Of a DNA stretch of 64,000 nucleotides, positions 1 to 12,500 are shown piece by piece. The notes under the pieces are model-generated. The model saw nothing but the letters and a program-made list of their open reading frames with translations. It ran no database searches and was not told the DNA's origin. Positions within the stretch are counted from its first letter, which is position 1. Every line of letters begins with the position of its first letter. The stretch comes from Clarkia xantiana subsp. parviflora (lineage: Eukaryota; Streptophyta; Magnoliopsida; Myrtales; Onagraceae). The translations under genes were made by a program, and so were the position numbers. The DNA lies in contig JAPTYO010000014.1 in the NCBI GenBank assembly GCA_036873135.1, positions 1 to 64,000 of the forward strand. The letters are read 5' to 3'.

Positions 1-1545
1 TCTCCTCACTCGGACCTCCGAATTGATGATTTCAGGTGCGTTTTCATTTATTGTAGGCCTATTTTATTTTCCAATGTCAATTTCGCGTTTCAGCTATTTC
101 AAAGTTCACTGTTTTTTTCCATAGGCAGCTGCCTATGGGTTTTTTTGCATTTTTTAATTTGCGATATCTCCTCACTCGGACCTCCGAATTTGATGATTTC
201 AGGTGCGTTTTCTATTATTCTAGGCCTATTTAATATTTCCAATGTCAATTTCGCGTTTAGCTAATTTCAAGTTCACTGTTTTTTCCATAGCAGCTGCCTA
301 TGGTTTTTCGCATTTTTTAATTTGCTGATATCTCCTCACTCGAACCTCCGAATTGGATGATTTCAGGTGCGTTTTCATTATTCTAGGCCTATTTTATATT
401 TCCAATGTCAATTTCGCGTTTTAGCTCATTTCAAAGTTCATGTTTTTTCCATAGGCAGCTGCCTATGGTTTTTCGCATTTTTAATTTGCCGATATCTCCT
501 CACTCGGACCTCCGAATTGGATGATTTCAGGTGCATTTTCATTTATTCTAGGCCTATTTTAAATTTCCAATGTCAATATCGCGTTTTAGCTAATTTCAAA
601 TTTCACCGTTTTTCCATAGGCAGCTGCCTATGGGTTTTTTCTTAATTTTTAATTTGCCGATATCTCCTCACTCGGACCTCCGAATTGGATGATTTCAGGT
701 GCGTTTTCATTTATTCTAGGCCTATTTTATATTTCCAATGTCAATTTCGCGTTTCAGCTAATTTCAAAGTTCACTGTTTTTTTCCATAGGCAGCTGCCTC
801 TGGTTTTTTGCATTTTTTAATTTGCCGATATCTCCTCACTCGGACCTCCGAATTGGATGATTTCATGTGCGTTTTCATTTATTCTAGGCCTATTTTATAT
901 TTCCAATGTCAATTTCGCGTTTCAACTAATTTCAAAAGTTCACTGTTTTTTCCATAGGCAGCCGCCTATGGGTTTTTTGCATTTTTAAATTTGCCGATAT
1001 CTCCTCACTCGGACCTCCGAATTGGATGATTTCAGGTGCATTTTCATTTATTCTAGGCCTATTTTATATTTCCAATGTCAATTTCGCGTTTTAGCTAATT
1101 TCAAAGTTAACTGTTTTTTCCAGGTGCGTTTTCATTTATTCTAGGCCTACTTTATATTTCCAATGTCAATTTCGCGTTTTAGCTAATTTCAAAGTTCACC
1201 GTTTTTTCCATAGGCAGGTGCCTATGGGTTTTTCGCAATTTTTAATTTGCCGATATCTCCTCACTCGGACCTCCAAATTGGATGATTTCAGGTGCGTTTT
1301 CATTTATTCTAGGCCTATTTTATATTTCTAATGTCAATTTTGCGTTTTAGCTAATTTCTAAGTTCACTGTTTTTTCCATAGGCATCTGCCTATGGGTTTT
1401 TCGCAATTTTTAATTTGCCAATATCTCCTCACTCTCGGACCTCCGAATTGGATGATTTCAGGTGCGTTTTCATTTATTCTAGGCCTACTTTATATTTCCA
1501 ATGTCAATTTCGCGTTTTAGCTAATTTCAAAGTTCACCGTTTTTT

Positions 1546-1565
1546 CCATAGGCAGCTGCCTATGG
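1546..1565. repeat. 20-bp perfect palindrome in the satellite monomer (example)
   Basis: CCATAGGCAGCTGCCTATGG equals its own reverse complement. It occurs in most monomers (variants change one or two bases); where the preceding base is C the palindrome extends to 22 bp. Its centre is CAGCTG, an E-box core and PvuII site. Confidence 0.95.
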
Positions 1566-1587
1566 GTTTTTCGCAATTTTTAATTTG

Positions 1588-4287
1588 CCGATATCTCCTC
1601 ACTCGGACCTCCGAATTTGATGATTTCAGGTGCGTTTTCATTTATTCTAGGCCTACTTTATATTTCCAATGTCAATTTCGCGTTTTAGCTAATTTCAAAG
1701 TTCACTGTTTTTTCCATAGGCAGCTATCTATGGGTTTTTCGTAATTTTTAATTTGCCGATATCTCCTCACTCGGACCTCCAAATTGGATGATTTCAGGTG
1801 CGTTTTCATTTATTTTAGACCTATTTTATATTTCCGATGTCAATTTTGCGTTTTAGTTAATTTCTAAGTTAACTGTTTTTTCCATAGGCAGCTGCCTCTG
1901 GGTTTTTCGCAATTTTTATTTGCCGATATCTCCTCACTCGGACCTCCGAATTGGATGATTTCAGGTGCGTTTTCATTTATTCTAGGCCTATTTTATATTT
2001 CCAATGTCAATTTCGCGTTTTAGCTAATTTTATAGTTCACTGTTTTTTCCATAGGCAGCTGCCTATGGGTTTTTCGCAATTTTTAATTTGCCGATATCTC
2101 CTCACTCGGACCTCTGAATTGGATGATTTCAGGTGCGTTTTCATTTATACTAGGCCTATTTTATATTTCCAATGTCAATTTTGCGTTTTAGCTAATTTCA
2201 AAGTTCACTGTTTTTTCCCTAGGCAGCTGCCTATGGGTTTTTCCCAATTTTTAATTTGCCGATATCTCCTCACTCGGACCTCCGAATTGGATGATTTCAG
2301 GTGCGTTTTCATTTATTCTAGGCCTACTTTATATTTCCAATGTCAATTTCGCGTTTCGACTAATTTCAAAGTTCACCGTTTTTTCCATTGGCAGCTGTCT
2401 ATGGGTTTTTTCGCAATTTTTAATTTGCCGATATCTCCTCACTCGGACCTCCGAATTGGATGATTTCAGGTGCGTTTTCATTTATTCTAGGCCTACTTTA
2501 TATTCCCAATGTCAATTTCGCGTTTTAGCTAATTTCAAAGTTCACCGTTTTTTCCATAGGCAGCTGCCTATGGGTTTTTCGTAATTTTTAATTTGCCGAT
2601 ATCTCCTCACTCGGACCTCCGAATTGGATGATTTCAGGTGCGTTTTCATTTATTCTAGGCCTATTTTATATTTCTAATGTCAAATTCGCGTTTTAGCTAA
2701 TTTCAAAGTTTACTGTTTTTCCATAGGCAGCTGCCTATAGGTTTTTCGCAATTTTTAATTTGTCGATATCTCCTCACTCGGACCTCCGAATTGGATGATT
2801 TCAGGTGCGTTTTCATTTATTCTAGGCCTACTTTATATTTCCAATGTCAATTTCGCATTTAACTAATTTCAAAGTTTGCCGTTTTTTTCCATAGGCAGCT
2901 GCCTATGGGTTTTTCACAATTTTTAATTTGCCGATATCTCCTCATTCGGACCTCCGAATTGGATGATTTCAGGTGCGTTTTCATTTATTCTAGGCCTATT
3001 TTATATTTCCAATGTCAATTTCGCGTTTTAGCTAATTTCAAAGTTCACTGTTTTTCCCATAGGCAGCTGCTTATGGGTTTTTGACATTTTTTAATTTGCC
3101 GATATCTCCTCACTCGGACCTCCGAATTTGATGATTTCAGGTGCGTTTTCATTTATTCTAGGCCTATTTATATTTTCAATGTCAATTTTGCGTTTTAGCT
3201 AATTTCTAAGTTAACTGTTTTTTCCAAAGGGAGCTGCCTATGGGTTTTTCGCAATTTTTAATTTGCTGATATCTCCTCACTCGGACCTCCGAATTGGATG
3301 ATTTCAGGTGCGTTTTCATTTATTCTAGTCCTATTTTTTATTTCCAATGTCAATTTCGCGTTTTAGCTAATTTCAAAGTTCACTGTTTTTTCCATAGGAA
3401 GCAGCCTATGGGTTTTTCGCATTTTTTAATTTGCCGATATCTCCTCACTCGGACCTCCGAATTGGATGATTTCAGGTGCGTTTTCATTTATTCTAGACCT
3501 ATTTTATATTTCCAATGTCAATTTCGCGTTTTAGCTAATTTCAAAGTTGACTGTTTTTTCCATAGGCAGCTGCCTATGGGTTTTTCGCATTTTTTAATTT
3601 GTCGATATCTCCTCACTCGGACCTCCGAATTGGATGATTTCAGGTGCGTTTTCATTTATTCTAGGCCTATTTTATATTTCCAATGTCCATTTCGCGTTTT
3701 AGCTAATTTCAAAGTTCACCGTTTTTCCCATAAGCAGCTGCCTATGGGTTTTTCGCATTTTTTAATTTTCCGATATCTTCTCACTCGGACCTCCGAATTG
3801 GATGATTTCAGGTGCGTTTTCATTTATTCTAGGCCTATTTTATATTTCCAATGTCAATTTCGCGTTTTAGCTAATTTCAAAGTTCACTGTTTTTCCCATA
3901 GGCAGCTGCCTATGGGTAGCTGCCTATGGGTTTTTCGCATTTTTTAATTTGCCGATATCTCCTCACTCGGTCCTCCGAATTGGATTATTTCAGGTGCGTT
4001 TTCATTTATTCTAGGCCTATTTATATTTCCAATGACAATTTCGCGTTTTAGCTAATTTCTAAGTTCACCGTTTTTTCCATAGGTAGCTGCCTATGGGTTT
4101 TTCGCAATTTTTAATTTGCCGACATCTCCTCACTCGGACCTCCGAATTGGATGATTTCAGGTGTGTTTTCATTTATTCTAGGCCTATTTTATATTTCCAA
4201 TGGTAATTTCGCGTTTTAGCTAATTTCAAAGTTCACTGTTTTTCCCATAGGCAGCTGCTTATGGGTTTTTCGCATTTTTTAATTTGC
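1588..4287 (+). repeat. Satellite higher-order repeat unit, copy 1
   Basis: About 16 monomers (2.70 kb) that recur almost base for base at an offset of about 2,700. Diagnostic variants occur in both units at this offset: the GAATTTGATG monomer (1613 and 4312), GGCAGCTATCTATGG, the TATAGTTCACTG monomer, the TTCCCTAGGCAGC monomer, and a small duplication of TAGCTGCCTATGGG (3915 and 6612). Confidence 0.88.
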
Positions 4288-6988
4288 CGATATCTCCTCA
4301 CTCGGACCTCCGAATTTGATGATTTCAGGTGCGTTTTCATTTATTCTAGGCCTACTTTATATTTCCAATGTCAATTTCGCGTTTTAGCTAATTTCAAAGT
4401 TCACTGTTTTTTCCATAGGCAGCTATCTATGGGTTTTTCGTAATTTTTAATTTGCCGATATCTCCTCACTCGGACCTCCAAATTGGATGATTTCAGGTGC
4501 GTTTTCATTTATTTTAGACCTATTTTATATTTCCGATGTCAATTTTGCGTTTTAGTTAATTTCTAAGTTAACTGTTTTTTCCATAGGCAGCTGCCTCTAG
4601 GTTTTTCGCAATTTTTAATTTGCCGATATCTCCTCACTCGGACCTCCGAATTGGATGATTTCAGGTGCGTTTTCATTTATTCTAGGCCTATTTTATATTT
4701 CCAATGTCAATTTCGCGTTTTAGCTAATTTTATAGTTCACTGTTTTTTCCATAGGCAGCTGCCTATGGGTTTTTCGCAATTTTTAATTTGCCGATATCTC
4801 CTCATTCGGACCTCTGAATTGGATGATTTCAGGTGCGTTTTCATTTATACTAGGCCTATTTTATATTTCCAATGTCAATTTTGCGTTTTAGCTAATTTCA
4901 AAGTTCACTGTTTTTTCCCTAGGCAGCTGCCTATGGGTTTTTCCCAATTTTTAATTTGCCGATATCTCCTCACTCGGACCTCCGAATTGGATGATTTCAG
5001 GTGCGTTTTCATTTATTCTAGGCCTACTTTATATTTCCAATGTCAATTTCGCGTTTCGACTAATTTCAAAGTTCACCGTTTTTTCCATTGGCAGCTGTCT
5101 ATGGGTTTTTTCGCAATTTTTAATTTGCCGATATCTCCTCACTCGGACCTCCGAATTGGATGATTTCAGGTGCGTTTTCATTTATTCTAGGCCTACTTTA
5201 TATTCCCAATGTCAATTTCGCGTTTTAGCTAATTTCAAAGTTCACCGTTTTTTCCATAGGCAGCTGCCTATGGGTTTTTCGTAATTTTTAATTTGCCGAT
5301 ATCTCCTCACTCGGACCTCCGAATTGGATGATTTCAGGTGCGTTTTCATTTATTCTAGGCCTATTTTATATTTCTAATGTCAATTTCGCGTTTTAGCTAA
5401 TTTTAAAGTTTACTGTTTTTCCCATAGGCAGCTGCCTATAGGTTTTTCGCAATTTTTAATTTGTCGATATCTCCTCACTCGGACCTCCGAATTGGATGAT
5501 TTCAGGTGCGTTTTCATTTATTCTAGGCCTACTTTATATTTCCAATGTCAATTTCGCATTTAACTAATTTCAAAGTTTGCCGTTTTTTCCATAGGCAGCT
5601 GCCTATGGGTTTTTCACAATTTTTAATTTGCCGATATCTCCTCATTCGGACCTCCGAATTGGATGATTTCAGGTGCGTTTTCATTTATTCTAGGCCTATT
5701 TTATATTTCCAATGTCAATTTCGCGTTTTAGCTAATTTCAAAGTTCACTGTTTTTCCCATAGGCAGCTGCTTATGGGTTTTTGACATTTTTTAATTTGCC
5801 GATATCTCCTCACTCGGACCTCCGAATTTGATGATTTCAGGTGCGTTTTCATTTATTCTAGGCCTATTTATATTTTCAATGTCAATTTTGCGTTTTAGCT
5901 AATTTCTAAGTTAACTGTTTTTTCCAAAGGGAGCTGCCTATGGGTTTTTCGCATTTTTAATTTGCTGATATCTCCTCACTCGGACCTCCGAATTGGATGA
6001 TTTCAGGTGCGTTTTCATTTATTCTAGTCCTATTTTTTATTTCCAATGTCAATTTCGCGTTTTAGCTAATTTCAAAGTTCACTGTTTTTTCCATAGGTAG
6101 CAGCCTATGGGTTTTTCGCATTTTTTAATTTGCCGATATCTCCTCACTCGGACCTCCGAATTGGATGATTTCAGGTGCGTTTTCATTTATTCTAGACCTA
6201 TTTTATATTTCCAATGTCAATTTCGCGTTTTAGCTAATTTCAAAGTTGACTGTTTTTTCCATAGGCAGCTGCCTATGGGTTTTTCGCATTTTTTAATTTG
6301 TCGATATCTCCTCACTCGGACTTCCGAATTGGATGATTTCAGGTGCGTTTTCATTTATTCTAGGCCTATTTTATATTTCCAATGTCCATTTCGCGTTTTA
6401 GCTAATTTCAAAGTTCACCGTTTTTCCCATAAGCAGCTGCCTATGGGTTTTTCGCATTTTTTAATTTTCCGATATCTTCTCACTCGGACCTCCGAATTGG
6501 ATGATTTCAGGTGCGTTTTCATTTATTCTAGGCCTATTTTATATTTCCAATGTCAATTTCGCGTTTTAGCTAATTTCAAAGTTCACTGTTTTTCCCATAG
6601 GCAGCTGCCTATGGGTAGCTGCCTATGGGTTTTTCGCATTTTTTAATTTGCCGATATCTCCTCACTCGGTCCTCCGAATTGGATTATTTCAGGTGCGTTT
6701 TCATTTATTCTAGGCCTATTTATATTTCCAATGACAATTTCGCGTTTTAGCTAATTTCTAAGTTCACTGTTTTTTCCATAGGTAGCTGCCTATGGGTTTT
6801 TCGCAATTTTTAATTTGCCGACATCTCCTCACTCGGACCTCCGAATTGGATGATTTCAGGTGTGTTTTCATTTATTCTAGGCCTATTTTATATTTCCAAT
6901 GGTAATTTCGCGTTTTAGCTAATTTCAAAGTTCACTGTTTTTCCCATAGGCAGCTGCTTATGGGTTTTTCGCATTTTTTAATTTGCCG
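4288..6988 (+). repeat. Satellite higher-order repeat unit, copy 2
   Basis: Second copy of the 16-monomer unit, directly abutting the first, with only a handful of differences (for example AATTTTTATTT against AATTTTTAATTT, and AGGAAGC against AGGTAGC). The near identity between units, set against clear divergence between neighbouring monomers, is the signature of recent unequal exchange. Confidence 0.88.
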
Positions 6989-7986
6989 ATATCTCCTCAC
7001 TCGGACCTCCGAATTTGATGATTTCAGGTGCGTTTTCATTTATTCTAGGCCTATTTATATTTCCAATGTCAATTTTGCGTTTTAGTTAATTTCTAAGTTA
7101 ACTGTTTTTTCCAAAGGGAGCTGCCTCTGGGTTTTTCGCAATTTTTAATTTGCCGATATCTCCTCACTCGGACCTCCGAATTGGATGATTTCAGGTGCGT
7201 TTTCATTTATTCTAGTCCTATTTTATATTTCCAATGTCAATTTCGCGTTTTAGCTAATTTCAAAGTTCACTGTTTTTTCCATAGGTAGCTGCCTATGGGT
7301 TTTTCGCATTTTTTAATTTGCCGATATCTTCTCACTCGGACCTCCGAATTGGATGATTTCAGGTGCGTTTTCATTTATTCTAGACCTATTTTATATTTCC
7401 AATGTCAATTTCGCGTTTTAGCTAATTTCAAAGTTCACTGTTTTTTCCATAGGCAGCTGCATATGGGTTTTTCGCATTTTTTAATTTGTCGATATCTCCT
7501 CACTCGGACCTCCGAATTGGATGATTTCAGGTGCGTTTTCATTTATTCTAGGCCTATTTTATATTTCCAATGTCAATTTCGCGTTTTAGCTAATTTCAAA
7601 GTTCACCGTTTTTCCCATAGGCAGCTGCCTATGGGTTTTTCGCATTTTTTAATTTGCCGATATCTCCTCACTCGGACCTCCGAATTGGATGATTTCAGGT
7701 GCGTTTTCATTTATTCTAGGCCTATTTTATATTTCCAATGTCAATTTCGCGTTTTAGCTAATTTCAAAGTTCACTGTTTTTCCCATAGGCAGCTGCCTAT
7801 GGGTTTTTCGCATTTTTTAATTTGCCGATATCTCCTCACTCGGTCCTCCGAATTGGATTATTTCAGGTGCGTTTTCATTTATTCTAGGCCTATTTTATAT
7901 TTCCAATGACAATTTCGCGTTTTAGCTAATTTCTAAGTTCACTGTTTTTTCCATAGGTAGCTGCCTATGGGTTTTTCGCATTTTTT
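6989..7986 (+). repeat. Partial satellite unit at the array edge
   Basis: About six monomers that match the end of the higher-order unit (about 5820-6800 and 3120-4100) rather than its beginning, so the period here is about 1.18 kb. The AAAGGGAGCTGCC variant at about 7113 marks the correspondence. The array ends within the last monomer. Confidence 0.7.
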
Positions 7987-8486
7987 AAAAATAAACCACA
8001 AAGATGACTCAGAAGTATCACATTGGCTATTATTAGAAGAATTATAAATCATTAATTTTTTTTTTGTATTTTAATATTACGAACAATCGAAAAAAAATTA
8101 GTTTATTTAATTTTAACTTAAATTTCTTAAAATGTTTTTAATTAAATAAATATTTTCACAATTTTACTCTGATGTTTGTGGTTTATAGTTAATTTAATCC
8201 GAATTTCGCTAATGCCGCCGGGGAGTGTTCGCCGAGTTTTACTTACTAAATTGGAAAACCCTCTCCAGTTTTCTCTAAGTAAACCGATTAACCCTTTTAC
8301 TGCTGTCCTTTTACTGCTGTGGTTGGGGGAAATTTATGTCGTAGGTGCCAAGTTCACAACCACCTCGTACAACATAAATTTCTCCCAACATGTGCACCAC
8401 CACCTCCATCTACAACATATTGTGGTTGTTTAGAAATTGAATTATGTTGTGACGAGCATCCTCAAACAAACAGATCGGAAGATAAA

Positions 8487-8650
8487 GAGATTGTATGAGA
8501 GAAGATAAATTAGATACAAAAGAGAATTAAAACAACAAGAACGGAAGATATTTGATATGATAGACAAAGTTAAGTATGAAAATCGGAAAAACGACAAAAA
8601 AGACGTAAGTACATCATACAAATTTATATTACATAATCTCGTACAACCTC
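8487..8650. mobile_element. MITE-like element, first of a tandem pair
   Basis: A short AT-rich unit bounded by degenerate inverted ends: GAGATTGTATGAGAG at the left, ATCTCGTACAACCTC at the right. Its interior (GATATTTGATATGATAGACA) recurs in the next unit about 230 bp downstream. Confidence 0.5.
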
Positions 8651-8720
8651 TTTTTTTTCAACTTTTTAATTCTCTTTGCTTTGTAAAGATAAAATTAAAA
8701 AAAAAAAAAAAAAAAAAAAA

Positions 8721-8902
8721 GAGGTTGTACGAGATAATAAAGATACGAAAGAGAATTAAAACAACAATATTGGAAGACATTTGATATGATAGACAAAGTT
8801 AAGTATGGAAATCGAAAAAAACGACAAGAAAGACGTAAATACATCATACAAATTTATATTACATAATCTCAAAACAATAATTACATAATCTCGTACAACC
8901 TC
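8721..8902. mobile_element. MITE-like element, second of a tandem pair
   Basis: Related to the element at 8487. It starts with GAGGTTGTACGAGAT (8721-8735) and ends with the exact reverse complement ATCTCGTACAACCTC (8888-8902). A 20-bp internal duplication of ACATAATCTC sequence makes it longer. There is no coding capacity and no clear target duplication. Confidence 0.55.
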
Positions 8903-9324
8903 TTTTTTTCAACTTTTTAATTATCTTTGCTTTGTAAAGACAAAAGTTGAAAAAAAAAATGGTTGTAAGGAAATCAATAATAATAATAGAAAAACAATCA
9001 ATTTCCATTCACAACAACGAACTCAAATGAGTGGTAATTTAGAAAAGGACAAAAGTATGAATTAGAGAGGGGGTGATATTTAATTAGTTAATTAATATTT
9101 AGTAATAAATAAAGAAAAAGTCAATGAGTGAGTGTAATAAGAAGAAAAATTGGGCGGGGTTGATTTGGTGGGGGAGGGAGAGAGGAATTCAGTTGGGTGT
9201 CATTTTAGACAAAGCCAACAAACTGAAGTGCAACTAACTGCATGAGAGTAGAGAAGCGATGGACGGAGTCTCTTTATTTGTTTCCTTATTTTGCTCTTCC
9301 TACTTGCTATATTTGTCTCCACCC

Positions 9325-9333
9325 TATAATATA
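9325..9333 (+). promoter_or_regulatory. Possible TATA box of the H+-ATPase gene
   Basis: TATAATATA lies about 190 bp before the start codon in a pyrimidine-rich context. It is the best TATA match in the last 400 bp, but position is the only support. Confidence 0.4.
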
Positions 9334-9524
9334 TGAACCCCCTCACTATTGTATCCCTTATTCCATCAACTAACTGAATCAACCCAATAATCCCTCATTC
9401 CTTCCCCCTATTCATTCATTCATTCATTCATATTATCCGTACAATCAATCGAAGCTTTTCTGTGATTGAGACTTGCTGTTGAAGAAGAACAAAGAAGCAG
9501 CAGCATCAATTCACAACTTAAGTA

Positions 9525-12500
9525 ATGGCTGCTCCACAGAATAGCAACACCATCAGTTTGGAAGATGTCCGTGATGAGAATGTCAACCTTGTAAGATCTA
9601 TCTATCTATCTATCTATCCTTACGAGTTTTGATTTATAATTGGTATTGACAATTAATATATAACTGTGAATGAGACAGGAGGAAATTTCAGTGGATGAAG
9701 TTTTCAAACAACTAAAGTGCAGCAGAGAAGGTTTGACGAGTGATGAAGCTCAGAATAGGCTGGGTGTGTTTGGTCCCAACAAGCTTGAGGAGAAGAAAGA
9801 AAGCAAAGTGCTTAAATTCTTGGGATTCATGTGGAATCCTTTGTCGTGGGTGATGGAGGCTGCTGCTCTTATGGCTATTGTTCTTGCTAACGGTCAGGGT
9901 GAACCACCTGACTGGCAAGACTTTGTTGGTATTGTTGTATTGCTCATCATCAATTCTACTATAAGCTTTATTGAAGAGAACAATGCTGGAAATGCTGCTG
10001 CTGCTCTTATGGCCGGTCTTGCTCCTAAGACCAAGGTTCTGAGAGATGGAAGGTGGTCTGAGCAAGAAGCTGCAATACTAGTTCCCGGAGATGTCATCAG
10101 CATCAAACTAGGAGACATTATTCCGGCCGATGCACGTCTCTTGGAAGGTGATCCTCTCAAGATTGATCAATCTGCACTTACTGGTGAATCCCTCCCAGTT
10201 ACAAAGCACCCCGGGGATGGTGTCTACTCTGGGTCCACTTGCAAGCAAGGTGAAATCGAGGCTGTGGTTATTGCTACTGGACTCCACACCTTCTTCGGCA
10301 AGGCTGCTCACCTTGTTGACAGCACTGATCAAGTCGGCCACTTCCAAAAGGTCCTCACTGCCATCGGCAACTTCTGTATCTGCTCCATCGCCATCGGAAT
10401 TGTTGTTGAGCTTGTCGTGATGTATGCCGTACAACACCGCAGGTACAGGGATGGAATCAACAATCTCCTTGTCCTCCTTATCGGTGGAATCCCAATCGCC
10501 ATGCCCACTGTGCTGTCAGTGACTATGGCTATCGGGTCCCACCGTCTATCACAACAAGGTGCCATCACTAAGAGAATGACTGCTATCGAGGAGATGGCAG
10601 GAATGGATGTACTCTGCAGTGACAAGACCGGCACTCTCACCCTCAACAAGCTTACTGTTGATAAGAATCTTGTCGAGGTGTTTGTCAAGGACGTGGACAA
10701 TGACAGGTTGATCTTGCTTGGTGCTCAAGCTTCTAGGGTTGAGAACCAAGATGCCATTGATGCTTGCATTGTTGGAATGTTGGGCGACCCCAAGGAGGCT
10801 AGAGCAGGCATTACCGAGGTACATTTCTTACCATTCAACCCCGTCGATAAGCGCACTGCCATCACATACATTGACGGCCAAGGAAATTGGCACAGAGTCA
10901 GCAAAGGAGCACCTGAGCAAGTCAGTCAGTAATTACATTCTTAATTAATTAATTTATCTAATCTTGACAAACAAAGAAACTTAATTAATTTGTTCAATAG
11001 ATTGTCGAACTTTGCAAGCTTCGGGAAGATGTGAAGAAGAAGGTTCACGACATCATTGACAAGTTTGCAGAGCGTGGCCTTCGTTCCTTGGCTATCGCTA
11101 AACAAGTAAGTAAATTACCCTTACTTAATTAACTTGATGACCAAGCAAACTATCTATCTACACAAGTAGTAAAAAATTGTTTATTATTTTTCATTGTTAG
11201 ACGGTGCCCGAGAAAACGAAAGAGAGCCCAGGAGCACCATGGCAATTTGTGGGTTTGTTGCCTCTCTTTGACCCTCCAAGACACGACAGTGCCGAGACCA
11301 TCCGAAGGGCCCTTCATCTCGGAGTCAATGTTAAAATGATCACTGGAGATCAGCTCGCCATTGGCAAAGAGACAGGGCGCAGGTTAGGCATGGGAACCAA
11401 CATGTACCCTTCATCTAGCCTCCTGGGACAGCACAAGGACGAGTCCATTATGTCCCTCCCAGTTGAAGAACTCATCGAAAAGGCTGATGGATTTGCCGGA
11501 GTCTTCCCCGAACACAAATACGAGATCGTCAAGAAACTCCAGGAGAGGAAGCACATATGTGGCATGACCGGTGACGGAGTCAACGATGCTCCTGCCCTTA
11601 AAAAGGCCGACATTGGAATCGCTGTCGCTGATGCAACTGATGCTGCCCGAAGTGCCTCTGACATTGTCCTAACTGAACCTGGTTTGAGTGTCATCATCAG
11701 CGCAGTCCTGACGAGCCGAGCCATCTTCCAGAGGATGAAAAACTACACCATTTACGCAGTGTCTATCACCATCCGAATCGTGCTAGGGTTTTTATTGCTG
11801 GCCCTGGTGTGGAAGTTTGACTTCTCCCCCTTCATGGTTCTCATCATTGCTATCCTCAACGACGGCACCATCATGACCATCTCCAAGGACAGAGTCAAGC
11901 CTTCTCCCATGCCCGATTCGTGGAAGCTCCCAGAAATCTTTGCCACGGGAGTTGTTCTCGGAACATACCTTGCCATCATGACGGTAGTTTTCTTTTGGGC
12001 TGCTCATAAAACTGACTTCTTCACGGTAACTTCTTAATTAATTACTTGAAACTCAACTCAAGCAAACTGACTGACTGACTGACTAACACAAAAGGGTACG
12101 TAATTTGGTCAGGAGAAGTTTGGGGTTCGATCCATCAGAGACAACAAAGATGAACTGACAGCAGCGGTGTACCTCCAGGTGAGCATAGTCAGCCAGGCAC
12201 TTATCTTTGTGACTCGATCAAGAAGTTGGTCGTTTATGGAACGGCCAGGTCTATTGCTAGTGTTTGCATTCTTCTTGGCGCAACTAGTAGCAACTCTGAT
12301 TGCGGTTTATGCAAACTGGAGGTTTGCGGACATGCAAGGGATAGGATGGGGATGGGCGGGAGTGATATGGCTGTACAACATCATCTTCTACATTCCATTG
12401 GATTTGTTCAAATTCGGGAGCAGATACGCTCTGACGGGGCGAGCCTGGGACAACCTTCTCCAGAACAAGACAGCATTCACAACCAAGAAGAACTACGGAA

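Larger units (their letters stand above)
1..7986 (+). repeat. Tandem satellite array, about 168-bp monomer, about 47 copies
   Basis: The block is made of head-to-tail copies of one AT-rich monomer. Monomer starts (GATATCTCCTCACTCGGACC) fall at about 1925, 2093 and 2261, a spacing of 168 bp. Each monomer carries GATGATTTCAGGTGCG, TCTAGGCCTA, TTTCGCGTTTTAGCTAATTT and a palindrome centred on CAGCTG. Copies differ by scattered substitutions and one- or two-base indels. One monomer near 1122 has lost about 90 bp. The length is in the nucleosome-sized range typical of plant centromeric, subtelomeric or knob satellites; which of these it is cannot be told from sequence alone. I do not recognise the family. 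The array runs off the left edge and stops sharply at about 7986. Confidence 0.97.
7987..9524. other. Spacer between satellite and H+-ATPase gene
   Basis: AT-rich sequence without a supported gene. It holds a 15-bp inverted repeat at 8329-8343 and 8368-8382 (GAAATTTATGTCGTA), two tandem MITE-like elements (listed separately), a poly(A) run at 8698-8720, and the promoter and 5' leader of the following gene, including an (ATTC)n run at 9411-9430. Confidence 0.7.

Noticed and set aside
367..7909. Open frames of 60-217 codons in the satellite
   Set aside because: They are the same 56-codon peptide repeated through a 168-bp period. Indels and substitutions ignore codon position, and starts and stops fall wherever a variant occurs.
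1..7986. CRISPR-like array
   Set aside because: There are no unique spacers between repeats; the whole period is repeated, and the sequence is a eukaryotic satellite.
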